Shown: positions 30,508-42,053 of the stretch, one piece after another | How the letters are laid out: each line of letters starts with the position of its first letter | Numbering within the stretch: the first letter of the stretch is position 1 | Assembly (NCBI GenBank): GCA_015501595.1 | Contig: JADNRX010000303.1 | Span: 1-64,000 of the forward strand | Length of the DNA stretch: 64,000 nt | Reading direction: 5' to 3' | Origin: Hymenopellis radicata | Taxonomy: Eukaryota > Basidiomycota > Agaricomycetes > Agaricales > Physalacriaceae | The notes under the pieces: model-generated | Told to the model about the DNA's origin: nothing | What the model saw: only the letters and a program-made list of their open reading frames with translations | Databases searched by the model: none | Position numbers and translations under genes: made by a program

Positions 30508-31726
30508 ATGACAGCAACAATCCCCTCCGCTTCTGTTACCATCTCTGTCAAGGCCATTAATACCGGCTCCACCGAAACAGCTCTTCCAGCTTTGGCCTTT
30601 CTCTCTCCCATCCCACCAGGCAATGAAGTTTATCATGCGCCCATGTACGCGTTCCTTCTGGAACATCCATCTGGAAAAAGACTCTTGTTCGACTTGGGGA
30701 TGAGGAAGGACGAATCTAATCTGGCGCCAGCTGTTCGAGGACTGATTAAGCTCTGGCACGATCATGGATTGCGCGGTCTGGTCGTTGACGAGGATGTTGT
30801 TGAACGACTCGGGTCGGGCGGTTTGAAGACCTCCGACATAGAGACCGTTATTTGGAGGTAAGCAGTTTTCACATTGAAGGGGGATATTCATCAATTATGG
30901 TAGCCATACCCATCTAGATCACATTGGCAAGGCCGTTTATTTGCTCTTGAGAGATATCTAGCTGATCAAAATCTCCCAAGGCGACATGAGGTTATTCCCT
31001 TCAACGACCGAACTTGTAGTTGGTCCCGGATCTGACTTGAAGACTTACCCGAGCACTCCAGATGCCTCGTTGACAGAAAGCGACCTTCAGTATGCGCACC
31101 GCTCAATGTCGTGTCATTACTGTAAACCTAACGTCATTTTCAGAGGCCGGAAAGTAACAGAGTTGAAACACTTCACCCTGGACATTGGAGGCTACAAAGC
31201 GCTGGACTACTTCTCTGATGGGAGCTTGTACATCCTCGATTCTCCTGGTGTACGCATTTTGTGCTCCTCCCGAACAATAAACGATCTCCTAAATCATTTA
31301 CAGCACTGTCCCGGGCATATAAGCGCCCTAGTTAGGGTCACGCCTACTTCTTTTGTCCTGCTAGGTGGTGATTCGTGCCATCACCAGGCCCAACTTCGTC
31401 CGAATGCGCACTCTACGTGCCCCAGAGACGTCGTATCTGCCGTACCGAATGCGAAGGCCAACGAACCCCTCTTGACCCTGCCGGGTCCTGGTGGGCCGTC
31501 TGCGTACCACGACAGAGAGCAGGCAATCCAGACAATTGGAAAGCTCGCGGCACTGGATGCAGATGCCAATATTCTACTTTTGTTGGCACACGACAGTACG
31601 CTTCCGGGCGTGATAGACGAGTTTCCGAAGGACGTGAACGCATGGAAGGAGAAGGGATGGAAAGCCAAGTTAATGTGGGCCTTTATGGACAAGAATAGCC
31701 CTGCGTATAGGTTCGAGGCGAAGTAA
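30508..31726 (+). CDS. Metallo-beta-lactamase-fold hydrolase, AHL-lactonase-like
   Basis: Predicted zinc hydrolase of the metallo-beta-lactamase superfamily, closest in layout to fungal N-acyl-homoserine-lactonase-like proteins. Exons 30508-30857, 30904-30926, 30981-31089, 31144-31249, 31304-31726 give 336 aa in one frame. The zinc motif SHTHLDHIGD (HxHxDH) is created across exons 1-3. Further landmarks are LLFDLGMRKD, DYFSDGSLYILDSPGHCPGH (second zinc His) and LLGGDSCHH (bridging Asp). The second intron (30927-30980) needs a GC donor (TTG|GCAAGG...CAAG), which restores HIGDM exactly. The start ATG follows TTTAACT in a compact promoter 160 bp from the Pack-type element. The substrate is unknown; lactonase is a family inference. 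Confidence 0.85.
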
Positions 31727-32844
31727 AGACTCGACACGATTTGTAGACCACCACCACTCGCAATTTTAGCAAAGTGAGAAGTGTCTACCGCATATCTGAC
31801 GGTGATGTTAATGCGAAAAGGAAGATTCACTGGGACTGTGAGTCGTTGTTAGACCTCGTAAGTGTATGGTACTTACAATTATCAGAATTGCGGAACCTGA
31901 ACGTGCCATCGGTGCAGTCGCCTGTCGGTGATTCGGTAGAAACAACAGACTGAGCAAGACCAAAGGTTCGACTGAGCTCAGGCAATTTTAAAGCAAGGCG
32001 TTCGGTGATAGCCGGCAACTGGGTAACCGTCACACGACCACCAGCCACCACCTCCGTATTTACGAACTTGAACTCCCAGGCAAACAAACGAGGTTTGTCT
32101 GTGGTGGTTCTGCACCTCGTTTTAGAATCGAAGGCTTGTTACTGCTGCCAGGTCTCTGTCGGCCTCTACTCGGCCTCTAATTGGCGGCTGCAGCTCGCTA
32201 TGAGACCTCTCGAACCGAAATCGCTGGAGCCTTTTGTCATTGATGTTCAATACAGCTGGACTAACGCCATGCCGCCTTACTACTGCCTTCGTACTTTGTA
32301 TCCACCCATATCGCATGTCAGAACACGTTCCGTTTATTCGGGGTGTCTATACTTGCACTTTGACTGACCGTGTGCCCATGCCGGTCGCTTGCCAGTCGAA
32401 TTGCGGTCGTACCCAACCTGCTGTCGAATTTTCACATTCGAGCCAAATTGCTCAGCGTCATCGTGCGTCATAGGCGCTCGACTGCTCGATCCATCGCGCG
32501 TCGGCCGCCACACCAGGCCTGCTGCCGTCTCAACGCCTTTACCGCTGTACAGACTCCTAGCTGTCCTTTTTTTCCCTCGTTGTCCAAGGCATATTTCTCG
32601 GGTATCGCGTCGCCAACCCCAGCGTCTGTCAAGCTAGGTTGTACCCAAATTTTGGAGCACGCTGCCCGCACACTTCCTAAAACGGATGAGACAGTCTGCT
32701 GTGACGCGCGTGCGCGTCATTGTGCGTCATCGAGAAGCGCGTCTTTTCGCGTATAAAAGCCAGCTCTGAACGAGGAGGACATTCAGTTCCCTCTTGCCTA
32801 CCTTCTCCCACCATCGACATCTCTCATACCAATCACTCTTCACG
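31727..32844. other. Intergenic, no gene recognised
   Basis: Between the lactonase-like gene and the CsbD-like gene. A TATAAA-like box with CGTATAAAAGCC lies at about 32749-32760, roughly 90 bp upstream of the CsbD-like ATG, and is a plausible core promoter for it. Other open frames are short and unconvincing. Confidence 0.45.
32749..32760 (+). promoter_or_regulatory. Probable TATA box of the CsbD/Hmp1-like gene
   Basis: CGTATAAAAGCC about 85-95 bp before the ATG at 32845, followed by a pyrimidine-rich leader (TTCCCTCTTGCC, TCTCCCACC). Confidence 0.5.
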
Positions 32845-33398
32845 ATGACTGACGCAAGGTCTGCCCGTGCCTTTTGTCGTCGTGCGCATCGTCGAACTCA
32901 CGCGTACCTGCAGCAAATCCTCTGGCCAGTTCAACTCTGTTGTTGGCAACGTCAAGCAGGCTGTAAGAATCGTTTTACGCGCTGTCGTCGTCGTCGTCTA
33001 ATCTTTGTGTGTACAGGCTGGAGAGGCCGTCGGCTCTGACTCTATGCGCAACTCTGGCAAGCAGCAACACGCTGAAGGAGAGGTCTGTCTCTATCGCCGT
33101 CCAACGCGTACCCTATCGCTGAATATCCTTGTTAGGCTGAGACTACGACCGCAAAAGCTGAAGGTTACATCGCAGGAGGCATGGACTACGTCAAGGTAAG
33201 CCTTGTTTTTCGTTCTGACGACCAACGCTCAAATTTGTTAGGGCACAATGAACAGCGTAGCGGGAGCAGTCATGGGCGACGGTACCCAGCAAGCAAAAGG
33301 CAAGTCACTCGTTTGTACGCGTCAGGAATTAGACTGACAGTAATCCAGGTAACGCCCAGCAAGAGAAGGGCAGCGCTCAGCAGCACATGAACAAGTAA
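32845..33398 (+). CDS. CsbD-like / Hmp1-type mismatch and cruciform DNA-recognition protein homologue
   Basis: A small, highly charged, Gly/Gln/Ala-rich protein of 98 aa from six tiny exons (32845-32858, 32914-32962, 33017-33082, 33136-33195, 33242-33299, 33349-33398). The exon lengths add to an exact reading frame. It has the CsbD-like repeat pattern SSGQFNSVVGNVKQAAGE, SGKQQHAEGEAE, AGGMDYVKGTMNSVAGAV and KGNAQQEKGSAQQH. Basidiomycete homologues are annotated as mismatched base-pair and cruciform DNA recognition proteins or stress-type CsbD proteins; the actual function here is unknown. The last intron (33300-33348) has a consensus GC donor (AAAAG|GCAAGT). A TATA box lies about 90 bp upstream, consistent with strong inducible expression. 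Confidence 0.85.
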
Positions 33399-33616
33399 AC
33401 GATACGATTAGTTGCATGTTGTAATCCACACTTTTCAATGTTCAATTCGACAGCCACTGTTTCCTCAATCGCGTTGACTTAAGATTCGCTCCGGTACGCG
33501 TTACTAAGATGGTCTCTTCGCGAAGCGCAAGAGCCGCAAACAAGTTTTACAGAATTAAGTACACGATAGAAATACAACGATCTGACATCTAACACTACTA
33601 ACGATACATATGCAAA

Positions 33617-35045
33617 TTAATTCACTCCTTTCCGCCTTTTGGTTGACCCTCCCTCTTCGTCATCCTGCGCTTTCCTCTTATTTGGCGGCGGAGCCAAATT
33701 GAAAGGCGCAGGTTTCGTGGCTGCTTCCATGGCAAATGGTCTCGACGGTCCCAACGTGAAGGGTACTGGCTTCGCCACCTCGAAATCGGCCATCCTGTGC
33801 ATCTGCTCTCCAGCCTCGGGCGGATCATCCAACGACAACAGTCCTTCCGGCAGCGGCACAGACGGCGCTTCGACGAGCTTGTTTGGTGATAGGTAGTCGG
33901 GAAATGAGCCAAAGACTTTGGCCCATTCCTGCGGTGTAATGTCCGCGAGCGCGTTGGTAAGTGATGGTGAAGGGATACCGAAATTCGGTAGGGGAGAGCC
34001 GGTGCGGAAGAAGGTGTCGAATGTCGGACCAGGGGATGAGGGAGGGTTGGTGCAGTCAGCGGCACTAGGCTGTGAAAAGGAAGGTGGGAGAGACGTGGGA
34101 GTTGGGATATTCGGCTTCACGGCGGCAGACAACGTGGGTGTTGGGGTGGTTGGAGAAAGTTCAGGTGTAGGGAGGTACTCTGAGGTCGGTTTATCTAGCT
34201 ATCGTATTAGCCATGACCACCAAGGAAGAAGTGAACACACCCTCCGACTGAAATAATTTTCGTTTTCCGTCCTCGATCATTAAGAGCCCTTGTTGCATGG
34301 GTCGCGACGCGGGGATGGGTATTGGTGATAGCTCACTTCCCTGCGACTTGGCCTTCTCCCTCAACTGCCCCACGAAACTGGCCAGAAATCTGACAATGCG
34401 GTTGATCGCGTCCTGCTGCTGGTCGTAGCGCTGGCGGGCTTTGTGCGCCTCATCCCATAGCACCCGGTCCGCCTGTTTAAGATCGGCTAGGTCCTGCGCG
34501 ATCTGTGTCTGTGTGTGGCGGATTGTGCTAATCATCGCATCAACATCCTCTGCCCCGTTTCCGTCCACCGGAACGAGGGCGTGCTGCTGGTCTGGCTTGA
34601 CCTGCTTTTTGCGTTCGATGAAGACTAGCTGCTCCTCCCGCCCCGTCGAAAGTACGGGTGCATAAACTCGACTTGCTCGGTAGATGCGAGCAGGCCTTGT
34701 TGGAGGTGAGGAATCTTGTGGAAACCGTACATGTTGAGCTGTCTCACAAAGGATGCGAATTTGTTGTGTTTAAACCAGTGGGGAAGGTGGGTCTTGGCGA
34801 GGTCCTCAGCAGAGTGAACTGAAGCTACATTGAGTACCGCCAACTTGGCGAACAAGGGCACCCACCATAAAATGAACCTCCATCCTCCGACCAGGATATC
34901 ACGTCGTCTGTTGACGGATCCTCGATGATGCTGTTCGCTTTGATTAAACGTCAAAAGTGTTTAGCCATTTACGCACTCACGTATAAAGCTTTTGAAGGAA
35001 CATGGGAACGCGGTTGTTGTTTACTTGTATTCGCTGATTTTCCAT
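33617..35045 (-). CDS. Heat-shock-factor-type transcription factor, one-base frameshift
   Basis: HSF-family DNA-binding protein, expected to bind nGAAn arrays in the nucleus. Exons 35045-34981, 34930-34866, 34818-34241, 34194-33617. The winged-helix domain is clear: VPMFLQKLYT, DPSTDDVISWSEDGGSFYV, LPHWFKHNKFASFVRQLNMY and GFHKIPHLQQG. It is followed by a coiled-coil region (DLADLKQADRVLWDEAHKAR, QQDAINRIVRFLASFV) and a Pro/Ser-rich tail ending in a KKR...KRRK basic cluster. One base is missing at about 34638-34645 (FMHPYFRRG then REEQLVFIERKK in the next frame). Adding one base makes the total exactly 429 codons, so the rest of the model is sound. HSF is normally essential, so a sequencing or assembly error is a serious possibility. 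Confidence 0.85.
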
Positions 35046-36633
35046 GGCGGTCAGTGGGCGAGGCTTTGACTAGGAGATTGGGATGATGGGGGTAAGAGAC
35101 GAGCTGTAAATTGTAATTGAAGAAACCAAGTGCCGACTTCGGCAAAGGCTAATCGATCTTGCATATCTTCTATGACGCGAACGTTCATCACACGAATGTC
35201 GAAGTGTATTCCTTCATTGCGATTGAGATCCGTTATCTACGGCGTATGAATTATTTCTGGGTCAGTTCTCAACACGACCGTCTACATCACCTTGCTTGTC
35301 ATCACCTTGCTTGTCAAGGTCCTTCGTCCGTTGAAATTAGCCGCCGGGTCCGTTACAGCAAACAAGTACAAACCGGCGGCTACCCGCACTCAACGACCTT
35401 TTTATTATTACTTTCTTCGTCTTTGCGCTGCTTCACTAGCTCCACTTGTGATCACCTTACTTGTCAAGGTCCTTCTAAACTGGAAATTCGGCCGTCGGGT
35501 AGTGTTCTGTGCCTACAGACCCCGGTATTTCCGATCAGCATCTAATCAATACTGTTCCGCCTCCCTTTGGTGTCTTGTCATGTCGTCCTTTCCGGCGCCT
35601 GCCACAATCCCATTACCCATTGACAGAGTGCCACCACGAGTCCACGACACTAACTGTGAGAGCACCGACTTACAGAAAGCACGACTCTAGCGAATACCAC
35701 AATGGTGAGAGGCTAAAGTAGGTCCTGATCCCAGCAAAAGCCGGGACGATGATTCCAGCAAGTTCAACGATGCTAACACTCGGCATAATAACGCAGACTT
35801 TGAGCAGACGACGCGCCCAAGCCCGAACTTTACGAGTTGCCAATGTCAACCACGAAGGGACGGGCTCGTGTATTTTGTTATTCACTTCGAACGTCATCAT
35901 TATATGATGTAGCATCCATCTAGAATCTGAGCCAACATTCATGTCAGTATTTCTCAAGGTTCTGGGTATAAGTTCGGCTCCATCTTCAGTTTGTGTGCAC
36001 ACGTTCGACGCTCGTTTTGGAGGAGACCTGCTGTTTGCTCAGGGTCGACTCTCAATCCTTCATGCTGAACCACGAGACTGAACCGTTCCTTCAGACTTTT
36101 CACCTTCCTCTGCAGATGCCAAGATATCAAGGCAGAGCAACCAGGAGAACAAGCAAACACCAACATTGTGTCGCGGATTGGAAAATGCATTCCACAAACA
36201 ATTACTGACAATAGCTCCGTTAAAAGCTGGCATAGCTGCCGTAGCTGGGACGTAGACTCGGAAACAAGTCGTAGCTAGTCGCTAAAGTCACTCGTGAGAT
36301 TACTACAATTTTTTGGCTGATTGCATCTTGATCCTTGAATCGCCTCCTTTCAATCTGACCAATGCCAGCGCGAAAACTTTCTGCACCTTGACTTTCCAGA
36401 CTTTTTCGAAGACACAAGCAAGGTTCTCAGCCGGCGCAAGCGGCGCTTCTCGAGTTGGTAAGTGCATGTCGTTTTCGCAACTGAAATGAAGAAGCATTTC
36501 GTCCCGGGGCCTACACTTACACGTTGCCTCTACTCACGCCGCGGCGTTTCAACTTGGCGCAGACGCCATTCTTCGATGATTGTAGGACCATTGCGTTCTC
36601 TCCAGATTATTCTACTTCCTCGCTCGATATTAT
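35046..36633. other. Intergenic with a short direct duplication; no gene called
   Basis: A segment containing TCACCTTGCTTGTCAAGGTCCTTC near 35287-35325 recurs as TCACCTTACTTGTCAAGGTCCTTC near 35452-35475, each followed by a similar GAAATTMGSCCG stretch, so about 165 bp seems duplicated. Minus-strand open stretches between 35670 and 36211 have no recognisable domain. Confidence 0.4.
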
Positions 36634-38081
36634 TTACACCGTGTTAAGGCTACGCGCTTCAGACACGGACCCGTCCTTCTCTGGACCGATCTCTACTATA
36701 ACCTCGCTCACTTCACTTCTCCGTGTTGACGTACGCATCAACGTTGACGGCGGCAGGGTGGTGAACTGAACTGGTGTTACGCGAGTGCTATCGGTGGTCA
36801 CCTCCCATAAGGAACCGTAAGATAGGACAAGTATGAAGGTCATGACAGGAATTATGACCTGCGATGTGAGTCTACGTTCAGCTTTCAATCCTCGTCACAG
36901 AAGATGTGGCGCTCACAGAAACGTGGGGCATGACGTCCGTGAATATCAATGTGACGACAGCACTCGTGCCATTCGTGTGTGATGAGAGACTCATTATGAG
37001 AATGAACGCGGTCTTTCGGTGCCGGACGAGGATATGATCAATCGGACTGAACAGTTAGGCGAGCACTCACGTTTACGAGAAAGTAGATGAATCCAGCTTC
37101 CGACAGTAGGCGAAGGATTTTCTGTGCCATAGACATCTTTGACCTTTGAAGCATGTACCTCATCTCAACGCGATGAGACCTATACAAAGTCAGTCTTAAT
37201 CGTGAAGGTAGCAGGTGCTTTGAAACTGACCATCCGATATACGCAATGATGCACGTCGACAAGAGATTTGTGAGCAGAGATAGACTCAGATTCGCGAGCA
37301 CCGTTGGACGGCACGAGCCGGTGGGAACGAACGTCTTCTCCGTATTCGAGGTGTCTCCCTGGACACATTTCAGCGCAACAGGCATCGTTCCTGTTTCAGG
37401 TGTGAGCACAAAACATAGAGTCTCGGCTGAGTGCTTGCCTAAATACGCCAGTAAACAGGCTATCGGGGCGATCAGAAGTCGCCGAGCAACTTTGTTATCC
37501 GCAGATAGGGCGACCGCGCGCCACAATACGATCGCATCGCCCAAGAGCATCTAGCGACTTGCGTAAGGAAACTTGTGGAAGCGGGTCGTGGAGGAGCTCC
37601 ATACCAAGACAACCAACGTTGTCTGCGCTAACACATCCAGGATCTCTATTTCTTTTGGAGAAAGGCGGAAATCTGGGTTCCCTGCCGAAGCCCTCATGCG
37701 AACTTCGTAAAAGAACCAGAAGATATCCATGGCGTAAAGCAGAGTCGTCAAGCAAAACATGAGGACGAGCATCCCCATAATCAGGATGCGGTTTCTCCTC
37801 ATTGACTGTCTAAATTCACAGTGCCATGACACGTTAGTCTCGGTAACTCTCTGTTACTCTATCTGCCAACTCACCGACGAAACTGGACCTGCAAGAAGAT
37901 GAGAAGAAGCAGGCATGACAGCGAGAACGCTACGGTGACATGAGCAGGCTGGCAGACTTCAATAGTAACCCTGGCACTCACTCCAGGTCACGCTCTCCAC
38001 CAAAACAGGCACGACGCCCTTCAGCACCCATTCGTTCGTCGACGCAAGAGGCGGGCCCGCTGTGCCAGTGGTATCCGACAT
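36634..38081 (-). CDS. Seven-transmembrane integral membrane protein
   Basis: Exons 38081-37982, 37929-37875, 37809-37605, 37550-37071, 37012-36917, 36858-36634 give 386 aa in one frame. Hydrophobic segments in order: FSLSCLLLLIFLQVQF; RILIMGMLVLMFCLTTLLYAMD; the stretch ending TTLVVLMLLGDAIVLWRAVAL; LLIAPIACLLAYLG; TVLANLSLSLLTNLLSTCIIAY; AGFIYFLVN with TAFILIM; and VIIPVMTFILVLSYGSLW. A charged cytoplasmic tail ends RSLNTV. The LGDAIVLWRAV pattern after the third helix is typical of a large agaricomycete family of seven-helix proteins, sometimes listed as receptor-like. No ligand or function is known. N-terminus out and tail in are inferred from charge. Confidence 0.8.
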
Positions 38082-41000
38082 GGTAGCTGGGGTCCGAAGA
38101 CGGTATGGCCAGAAACGAGTCTTCAACCTTGGGGCATTTTATGGGACAATCACATCGTGCAGGGTAACCCCTCCTTCGCATTCATTCGCATGATCATCAT
38201 GAAACCTAGGAATCAAGTGGATTAGAAAGGGAATCTGCAGTCTGACAATGAAGCCATACGGCATGTTATATGTATAGTGCCTCGTACCTGAGTACGAGAA
38301 CAACTCGGATCAACAGCCAACGAGGAAAGTAGTACGGTACTTTTATAGGCGACTAGAGTGACAAACGCGCGCTTCGAGGTTGATAGAACACGGAAACTTC
38401 CTACTAGACAGAAACCTATCGACGTCTCTTTGGTTGCTCTTTGGTAGTTGGACTGATTTCCGGGGCACGCTGCATGGTATCTGTTTGAAACCAAGTGCAC
38501 TGCTCCAAGGACTTATCAAACCACCGTGACGGCGCTGTTCTTAATTGAACACTTCAGATTCGACCCCCGTCCACGTCTGTTGCGCGATTCGTCAACATCA
38601 GTGCTTTCGGCCATAGAGGGTGAGGTCATTACACAACGACTCGAATCCTGTATACGGGTTCACATTAAAACTGACAACCAGATCACCAGAAAACTTACCA
38701 TGAAGACATGTCGAAGGAACGAAGGAAGTATATTACATACTCGGCCTACCTAAGGCACTGCTGAGGTGTAAGGACTTCGCTATGGCAAGTCCAAGTTTCT
38801 TGACGGTGGGTTCGCTGAATCTAGATTTGTATCATCACCTCCCTCGTCACCGTGCTCCTGAGAAGAAAAACACGCGTCGGCGTGAACGAAAGACCGACCT
38901 TGACTGCTGATGCGACCAGAGCGATCAACAGTGCCAACTGGCAGAAACAAACATACAAATCGAAATCAAGCACGACGTAAAGAATATGAAGGAATATCAT
39001 ACAAGTAATCATGAAACCGGTGCAATCGTCGCCTTCAATCAAGATCAGTGCCGCCTGCCTACCACGTTTGATTAGATTACCGACTTGCACCAGCAACCAA
39101 GAAGACGCCGCCGCCACCAACACCTGCTCAAAATTCCCCTGACACAATTCACACTTGACCTCACCCGCCTACTGTCTCATCAAAGCCACTAGCAACGGGG
39201 CAGACAAGTCTGTATAACCCCGCGCATCAGCTTCCACATACACGAGGGGAAGGACCGCCACCAACCTGGTTTGGCTTCATCGACCACCTGCGCAGCGGCT
39301 AGTGACCATGCCCCTTGAGGATCCGCCTTGAGTCGACGCCTCATGTATAGGCGGCATCCCCAGGAGAATCCGCTTCAACCGATCCATCCTAGTGCAAAAT
39401 GAACAGCCGTCCGAGGTATCCCTCGCCCATGCGTTCAGCCATATCCTCCGTCAGTTCAGACAGCTTGAACGACAGGAGACGTCCCGACACCAGCACAGCC
39501 AAGGCGCCGATGCTATGGTGAGCGGCAAGTATGTACGCCTCAATAGGATGATGCCGGGCGTGCGAGTTGGTTGGGGTAATAAGCGTAGTGGGGGAAAGGT
39601 CGTATAGAAGGAGGCGGTCGACTGCAGAGATGAGAGTGTGGAGGATTGTAAGGAGCACTGGGGATATTGTAGAGAGCGTGAAGAAAATGATATTCAGCAC
39701 GATCGACTCTTCCTCGATATCTCCCGTCGCCAATGACGTTCCAAACGTGTTGCTTGACGCATCAGTCAAGACGCGACGGTGTGAATAGTATAAGACTTCA
39801 TCGGAGCTCACGATATCCGGAATAAACGAAGGTATACTTAAACAGGCGGTTGGATGACATGCCGTGAGGTATCATCGTTCTGTAGCACTATTGGTCACCT
39901 GAAGGGATGATAGTCCACAAACGTACAGTGCCGTTCAGCGCCTGTTTTCTCAGAGGGTATAAGGTCCTGGCGATGGCCACACATCCCGCTCGGGTGGGCT
40001 GTAGGAGGTCATGGTATCAGGTATGACGCCTCGGAAGATGTCCTACTACATCGCCTCATCCTCGTCGCCTTTTAGATTCAAGGAACATTGAATCGCGCCC
40101 GTCTTGCTGATGCGTGCTACGCTCAGATGCGAACAGCGCAAAGTAATGCACGAAGTATTTCAACCTCTGCTTTGGACCCATGGCCGCTCAGATACATTCT
40201 CGAAGGACAGGAAGACCTCTTACAAGCGTGCCCGAAGCTTCAATAGCGCTAATTATCACCAGTCTGAAGAATATGGACTGGCTACCCTTCGACAGCGAAC
40301 TGGAGGAAGTGTGCAGAAGATATAGCCTGGATGCCATGTTTCGTCTGAAACGCTCCTTTCTTCCGTTAATCCGGTTGCCTAATTGACTTGGCACGCTGGT
40401 GAATATATGCGTTCAACGAGTAAGCGCATTTGCAAGTAGTTGTCGCGTGATGTTCACTGGTTAGCGTCCTGTGTAAGAGTCAAGCTTCTTCATGAATGAC
40501 AACAAAATGACAGACAGCTATGTGAACTTTGCAACCCGTTTCTCAGACTACAATTCCCTAAGCGAGTCTTGAGATGTACATGCAGTGCTTTTTGGAAAAC
40601 ATAGATTACCCTTTTCCTTTCGATCCAGGCCGAACCAAAAAGTCGACCGTAATCGTCCGGCGCGCTCTGTCAACTGGCAGATTTGCTACAGCATCCGGTT
40701 ACCGTGTAGCTTATGTCCGTCGCTGGTGAGTACGCGCCGCTTTTCGGTATCGTCTTGTCGCTGTTGGTCGACGTCGGTCTCCAACATGTAACACACGACA
40801 TGACAGTCACACTCCACGGTCTTCGAGCACGTGATGAAAAAACAACGCCCTGTTCTGAACGCTGCCACTGTGTTCTTTTTGGAATCGAAGGGCCATCGAC
40901 ACATCGATTTAATGCCGCTGGTTCTTCGTATTTTGTCGGTGAGTAAAGGAATTTTTGCACAAATATTCCAGGATCTGTGTACGTCAGGATTGACGCCACA

Positions 41001-41273
41001 CTTCAGTGATCTGAATCAGCTTACCTCTAAAGGGTTCTGCGCTAAGCTACGAAATCTCGTATTATTCTTGTCATTCTGGTCATGGCTACCTACGGTGATG
41101 CCCTGTGTTCTGTTTTGCTTCCCTTGGCACCTGAGCTTGACTTGGTATTTGCTCGAACGGGGCGTTTTCCTTGCTTGCCTCGCTGTCTTAGACACTCTAT
41201 GACGCAGATTCAACCGAGACATGTTCCCTCTCTTTGACCAGCACTGCCAACCAAAGCGCCGCATCTTGCCACC
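38082..41273. other. Gene-poor interval; possible membrane-protein remnants
   Basis: Two minus-strand open stretches, 39147-38821 and 39811-39389, encode hydrophobic sequence (FMITCMIFLHILYVVLDFDLYVC; SIVLNIIFFTLSTISPVLLTI). They lack a convincing ATG, splice partners or a known domain, so they may be remnants of a membrane-protein gene. Nothing is recognised on the plus strand between 40.1 and 41.2 kb. Confidence 0.35.
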
Positions 41274-42053
41274 ATGGAGCCCAGGCCAATCCACCGACGC
41301 TCTCTCCGACCTAAATTCCTCCAGCGCCTAGCCAGAAACTACGTATCCTTCTTCTCTTATCCAGATCCTTCTGCTGCTGAACGTCGAGAAGCGGCGAGGG
41401 AAAGAGGACCACCGCCACCATCCATGAGCTCCCCGAAACCTTCCTCTGAACCGGCGTTTTCTGCAGATCAGCTGTATTATGACGCGAGCGCTGCTCAAAG
41501 CCGTCGGGAAGACGCCCTTCGTGAACGCGGATTATTACCACCAGTGCCCCTAGAACGCGTTCCATCAAGATCTTCAACGCCCGTGTCTCAAACATCTTCC
41601 AACCAAAGTCACGAGAAATGCGGCAAGGACCGGGACGCGACGACTTTGGAGGAAACGAACCAGATGGAGCAGAGTCTAGGAACACGACTGACAGCCGCCG
41701 AGCGTATCAAGGCTGAGTGGGAGGCGCGTCAATTGCAGGAGGAATCCAGTTCTGATGTATTGTGTGTTCTGCGTGGACCGCCACAACGCGATGTTGAGAG
41801 ACCCAATGCGCCGTCGGCAGATGAGTTCGCCCTCCCGGTTGCTGTTTCGGCGAGGCGTCCGACTACAAAAGATTTACCTCTGCTCGATGCGAATAATCCG
41901 GCGCGCAGATTATCGTCCTCAACGTCGCTTTCAGGCGAGACCCTCCACACGCGGCGGCCTAAAGTGTATACTCGGAAGATGATGGAGGCTGAATTGGAGA
42001 AGATAGAGGACGAGGAAAGTAGGATGCTGACGAGGTTGGCTTTCATGATGTGA
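41274..42053 (+). CDS. Hypothetical 259-aa protein, single exon
   Basis: An uninterrupted frame of 259 codons begins at a near-ideal start context (GCCACCATGGAG). The protein is hydrophilic, rich in Arg, Glu, Ser and Pro. A motif is repeated near the N-terminus: DPSAAERREAARERGPPPP (residues about 31-49) and DASAAQSRREDALRERGLLPP (about 69-89). A predicted helix ends the protein (KMMEAELEKIEDEESRMLTR). No signal peptide, membrane segment or family I can name. The repeat and the charged terminal helix suggest a structural or interaction protein, probably lineage-specific. No similar protein is encoded nearby. Confidence 0.7.
   Translation: MEPRPIHRRSLRPKFLQRLARNYVSFFSYPDPSAAERREAARERGPPPPSMSSPKPSSEPAFSADQLYYDASAAQSRREDALRERGLLPPVPLERVPSRSSTPVSQTSSNQSHEKCGKDRDATTLEETNQMEQSLGTRLTAAERIKAEWEARQLQEESSSDVLCVLRGPPQRDVERPNAPSADEFALPVAVSARRPTTKDLPLLDANNPARRLSSSTSLSGETLHTRRPKVYTRKMMEAELEKIEDEESRMLTRLAFMM

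Noticed and set aside
40104..41202. Several plus-strand open frames in the gene-poor interval
   Set aside because: Short, no start context, no splice logic, no recognisable family.
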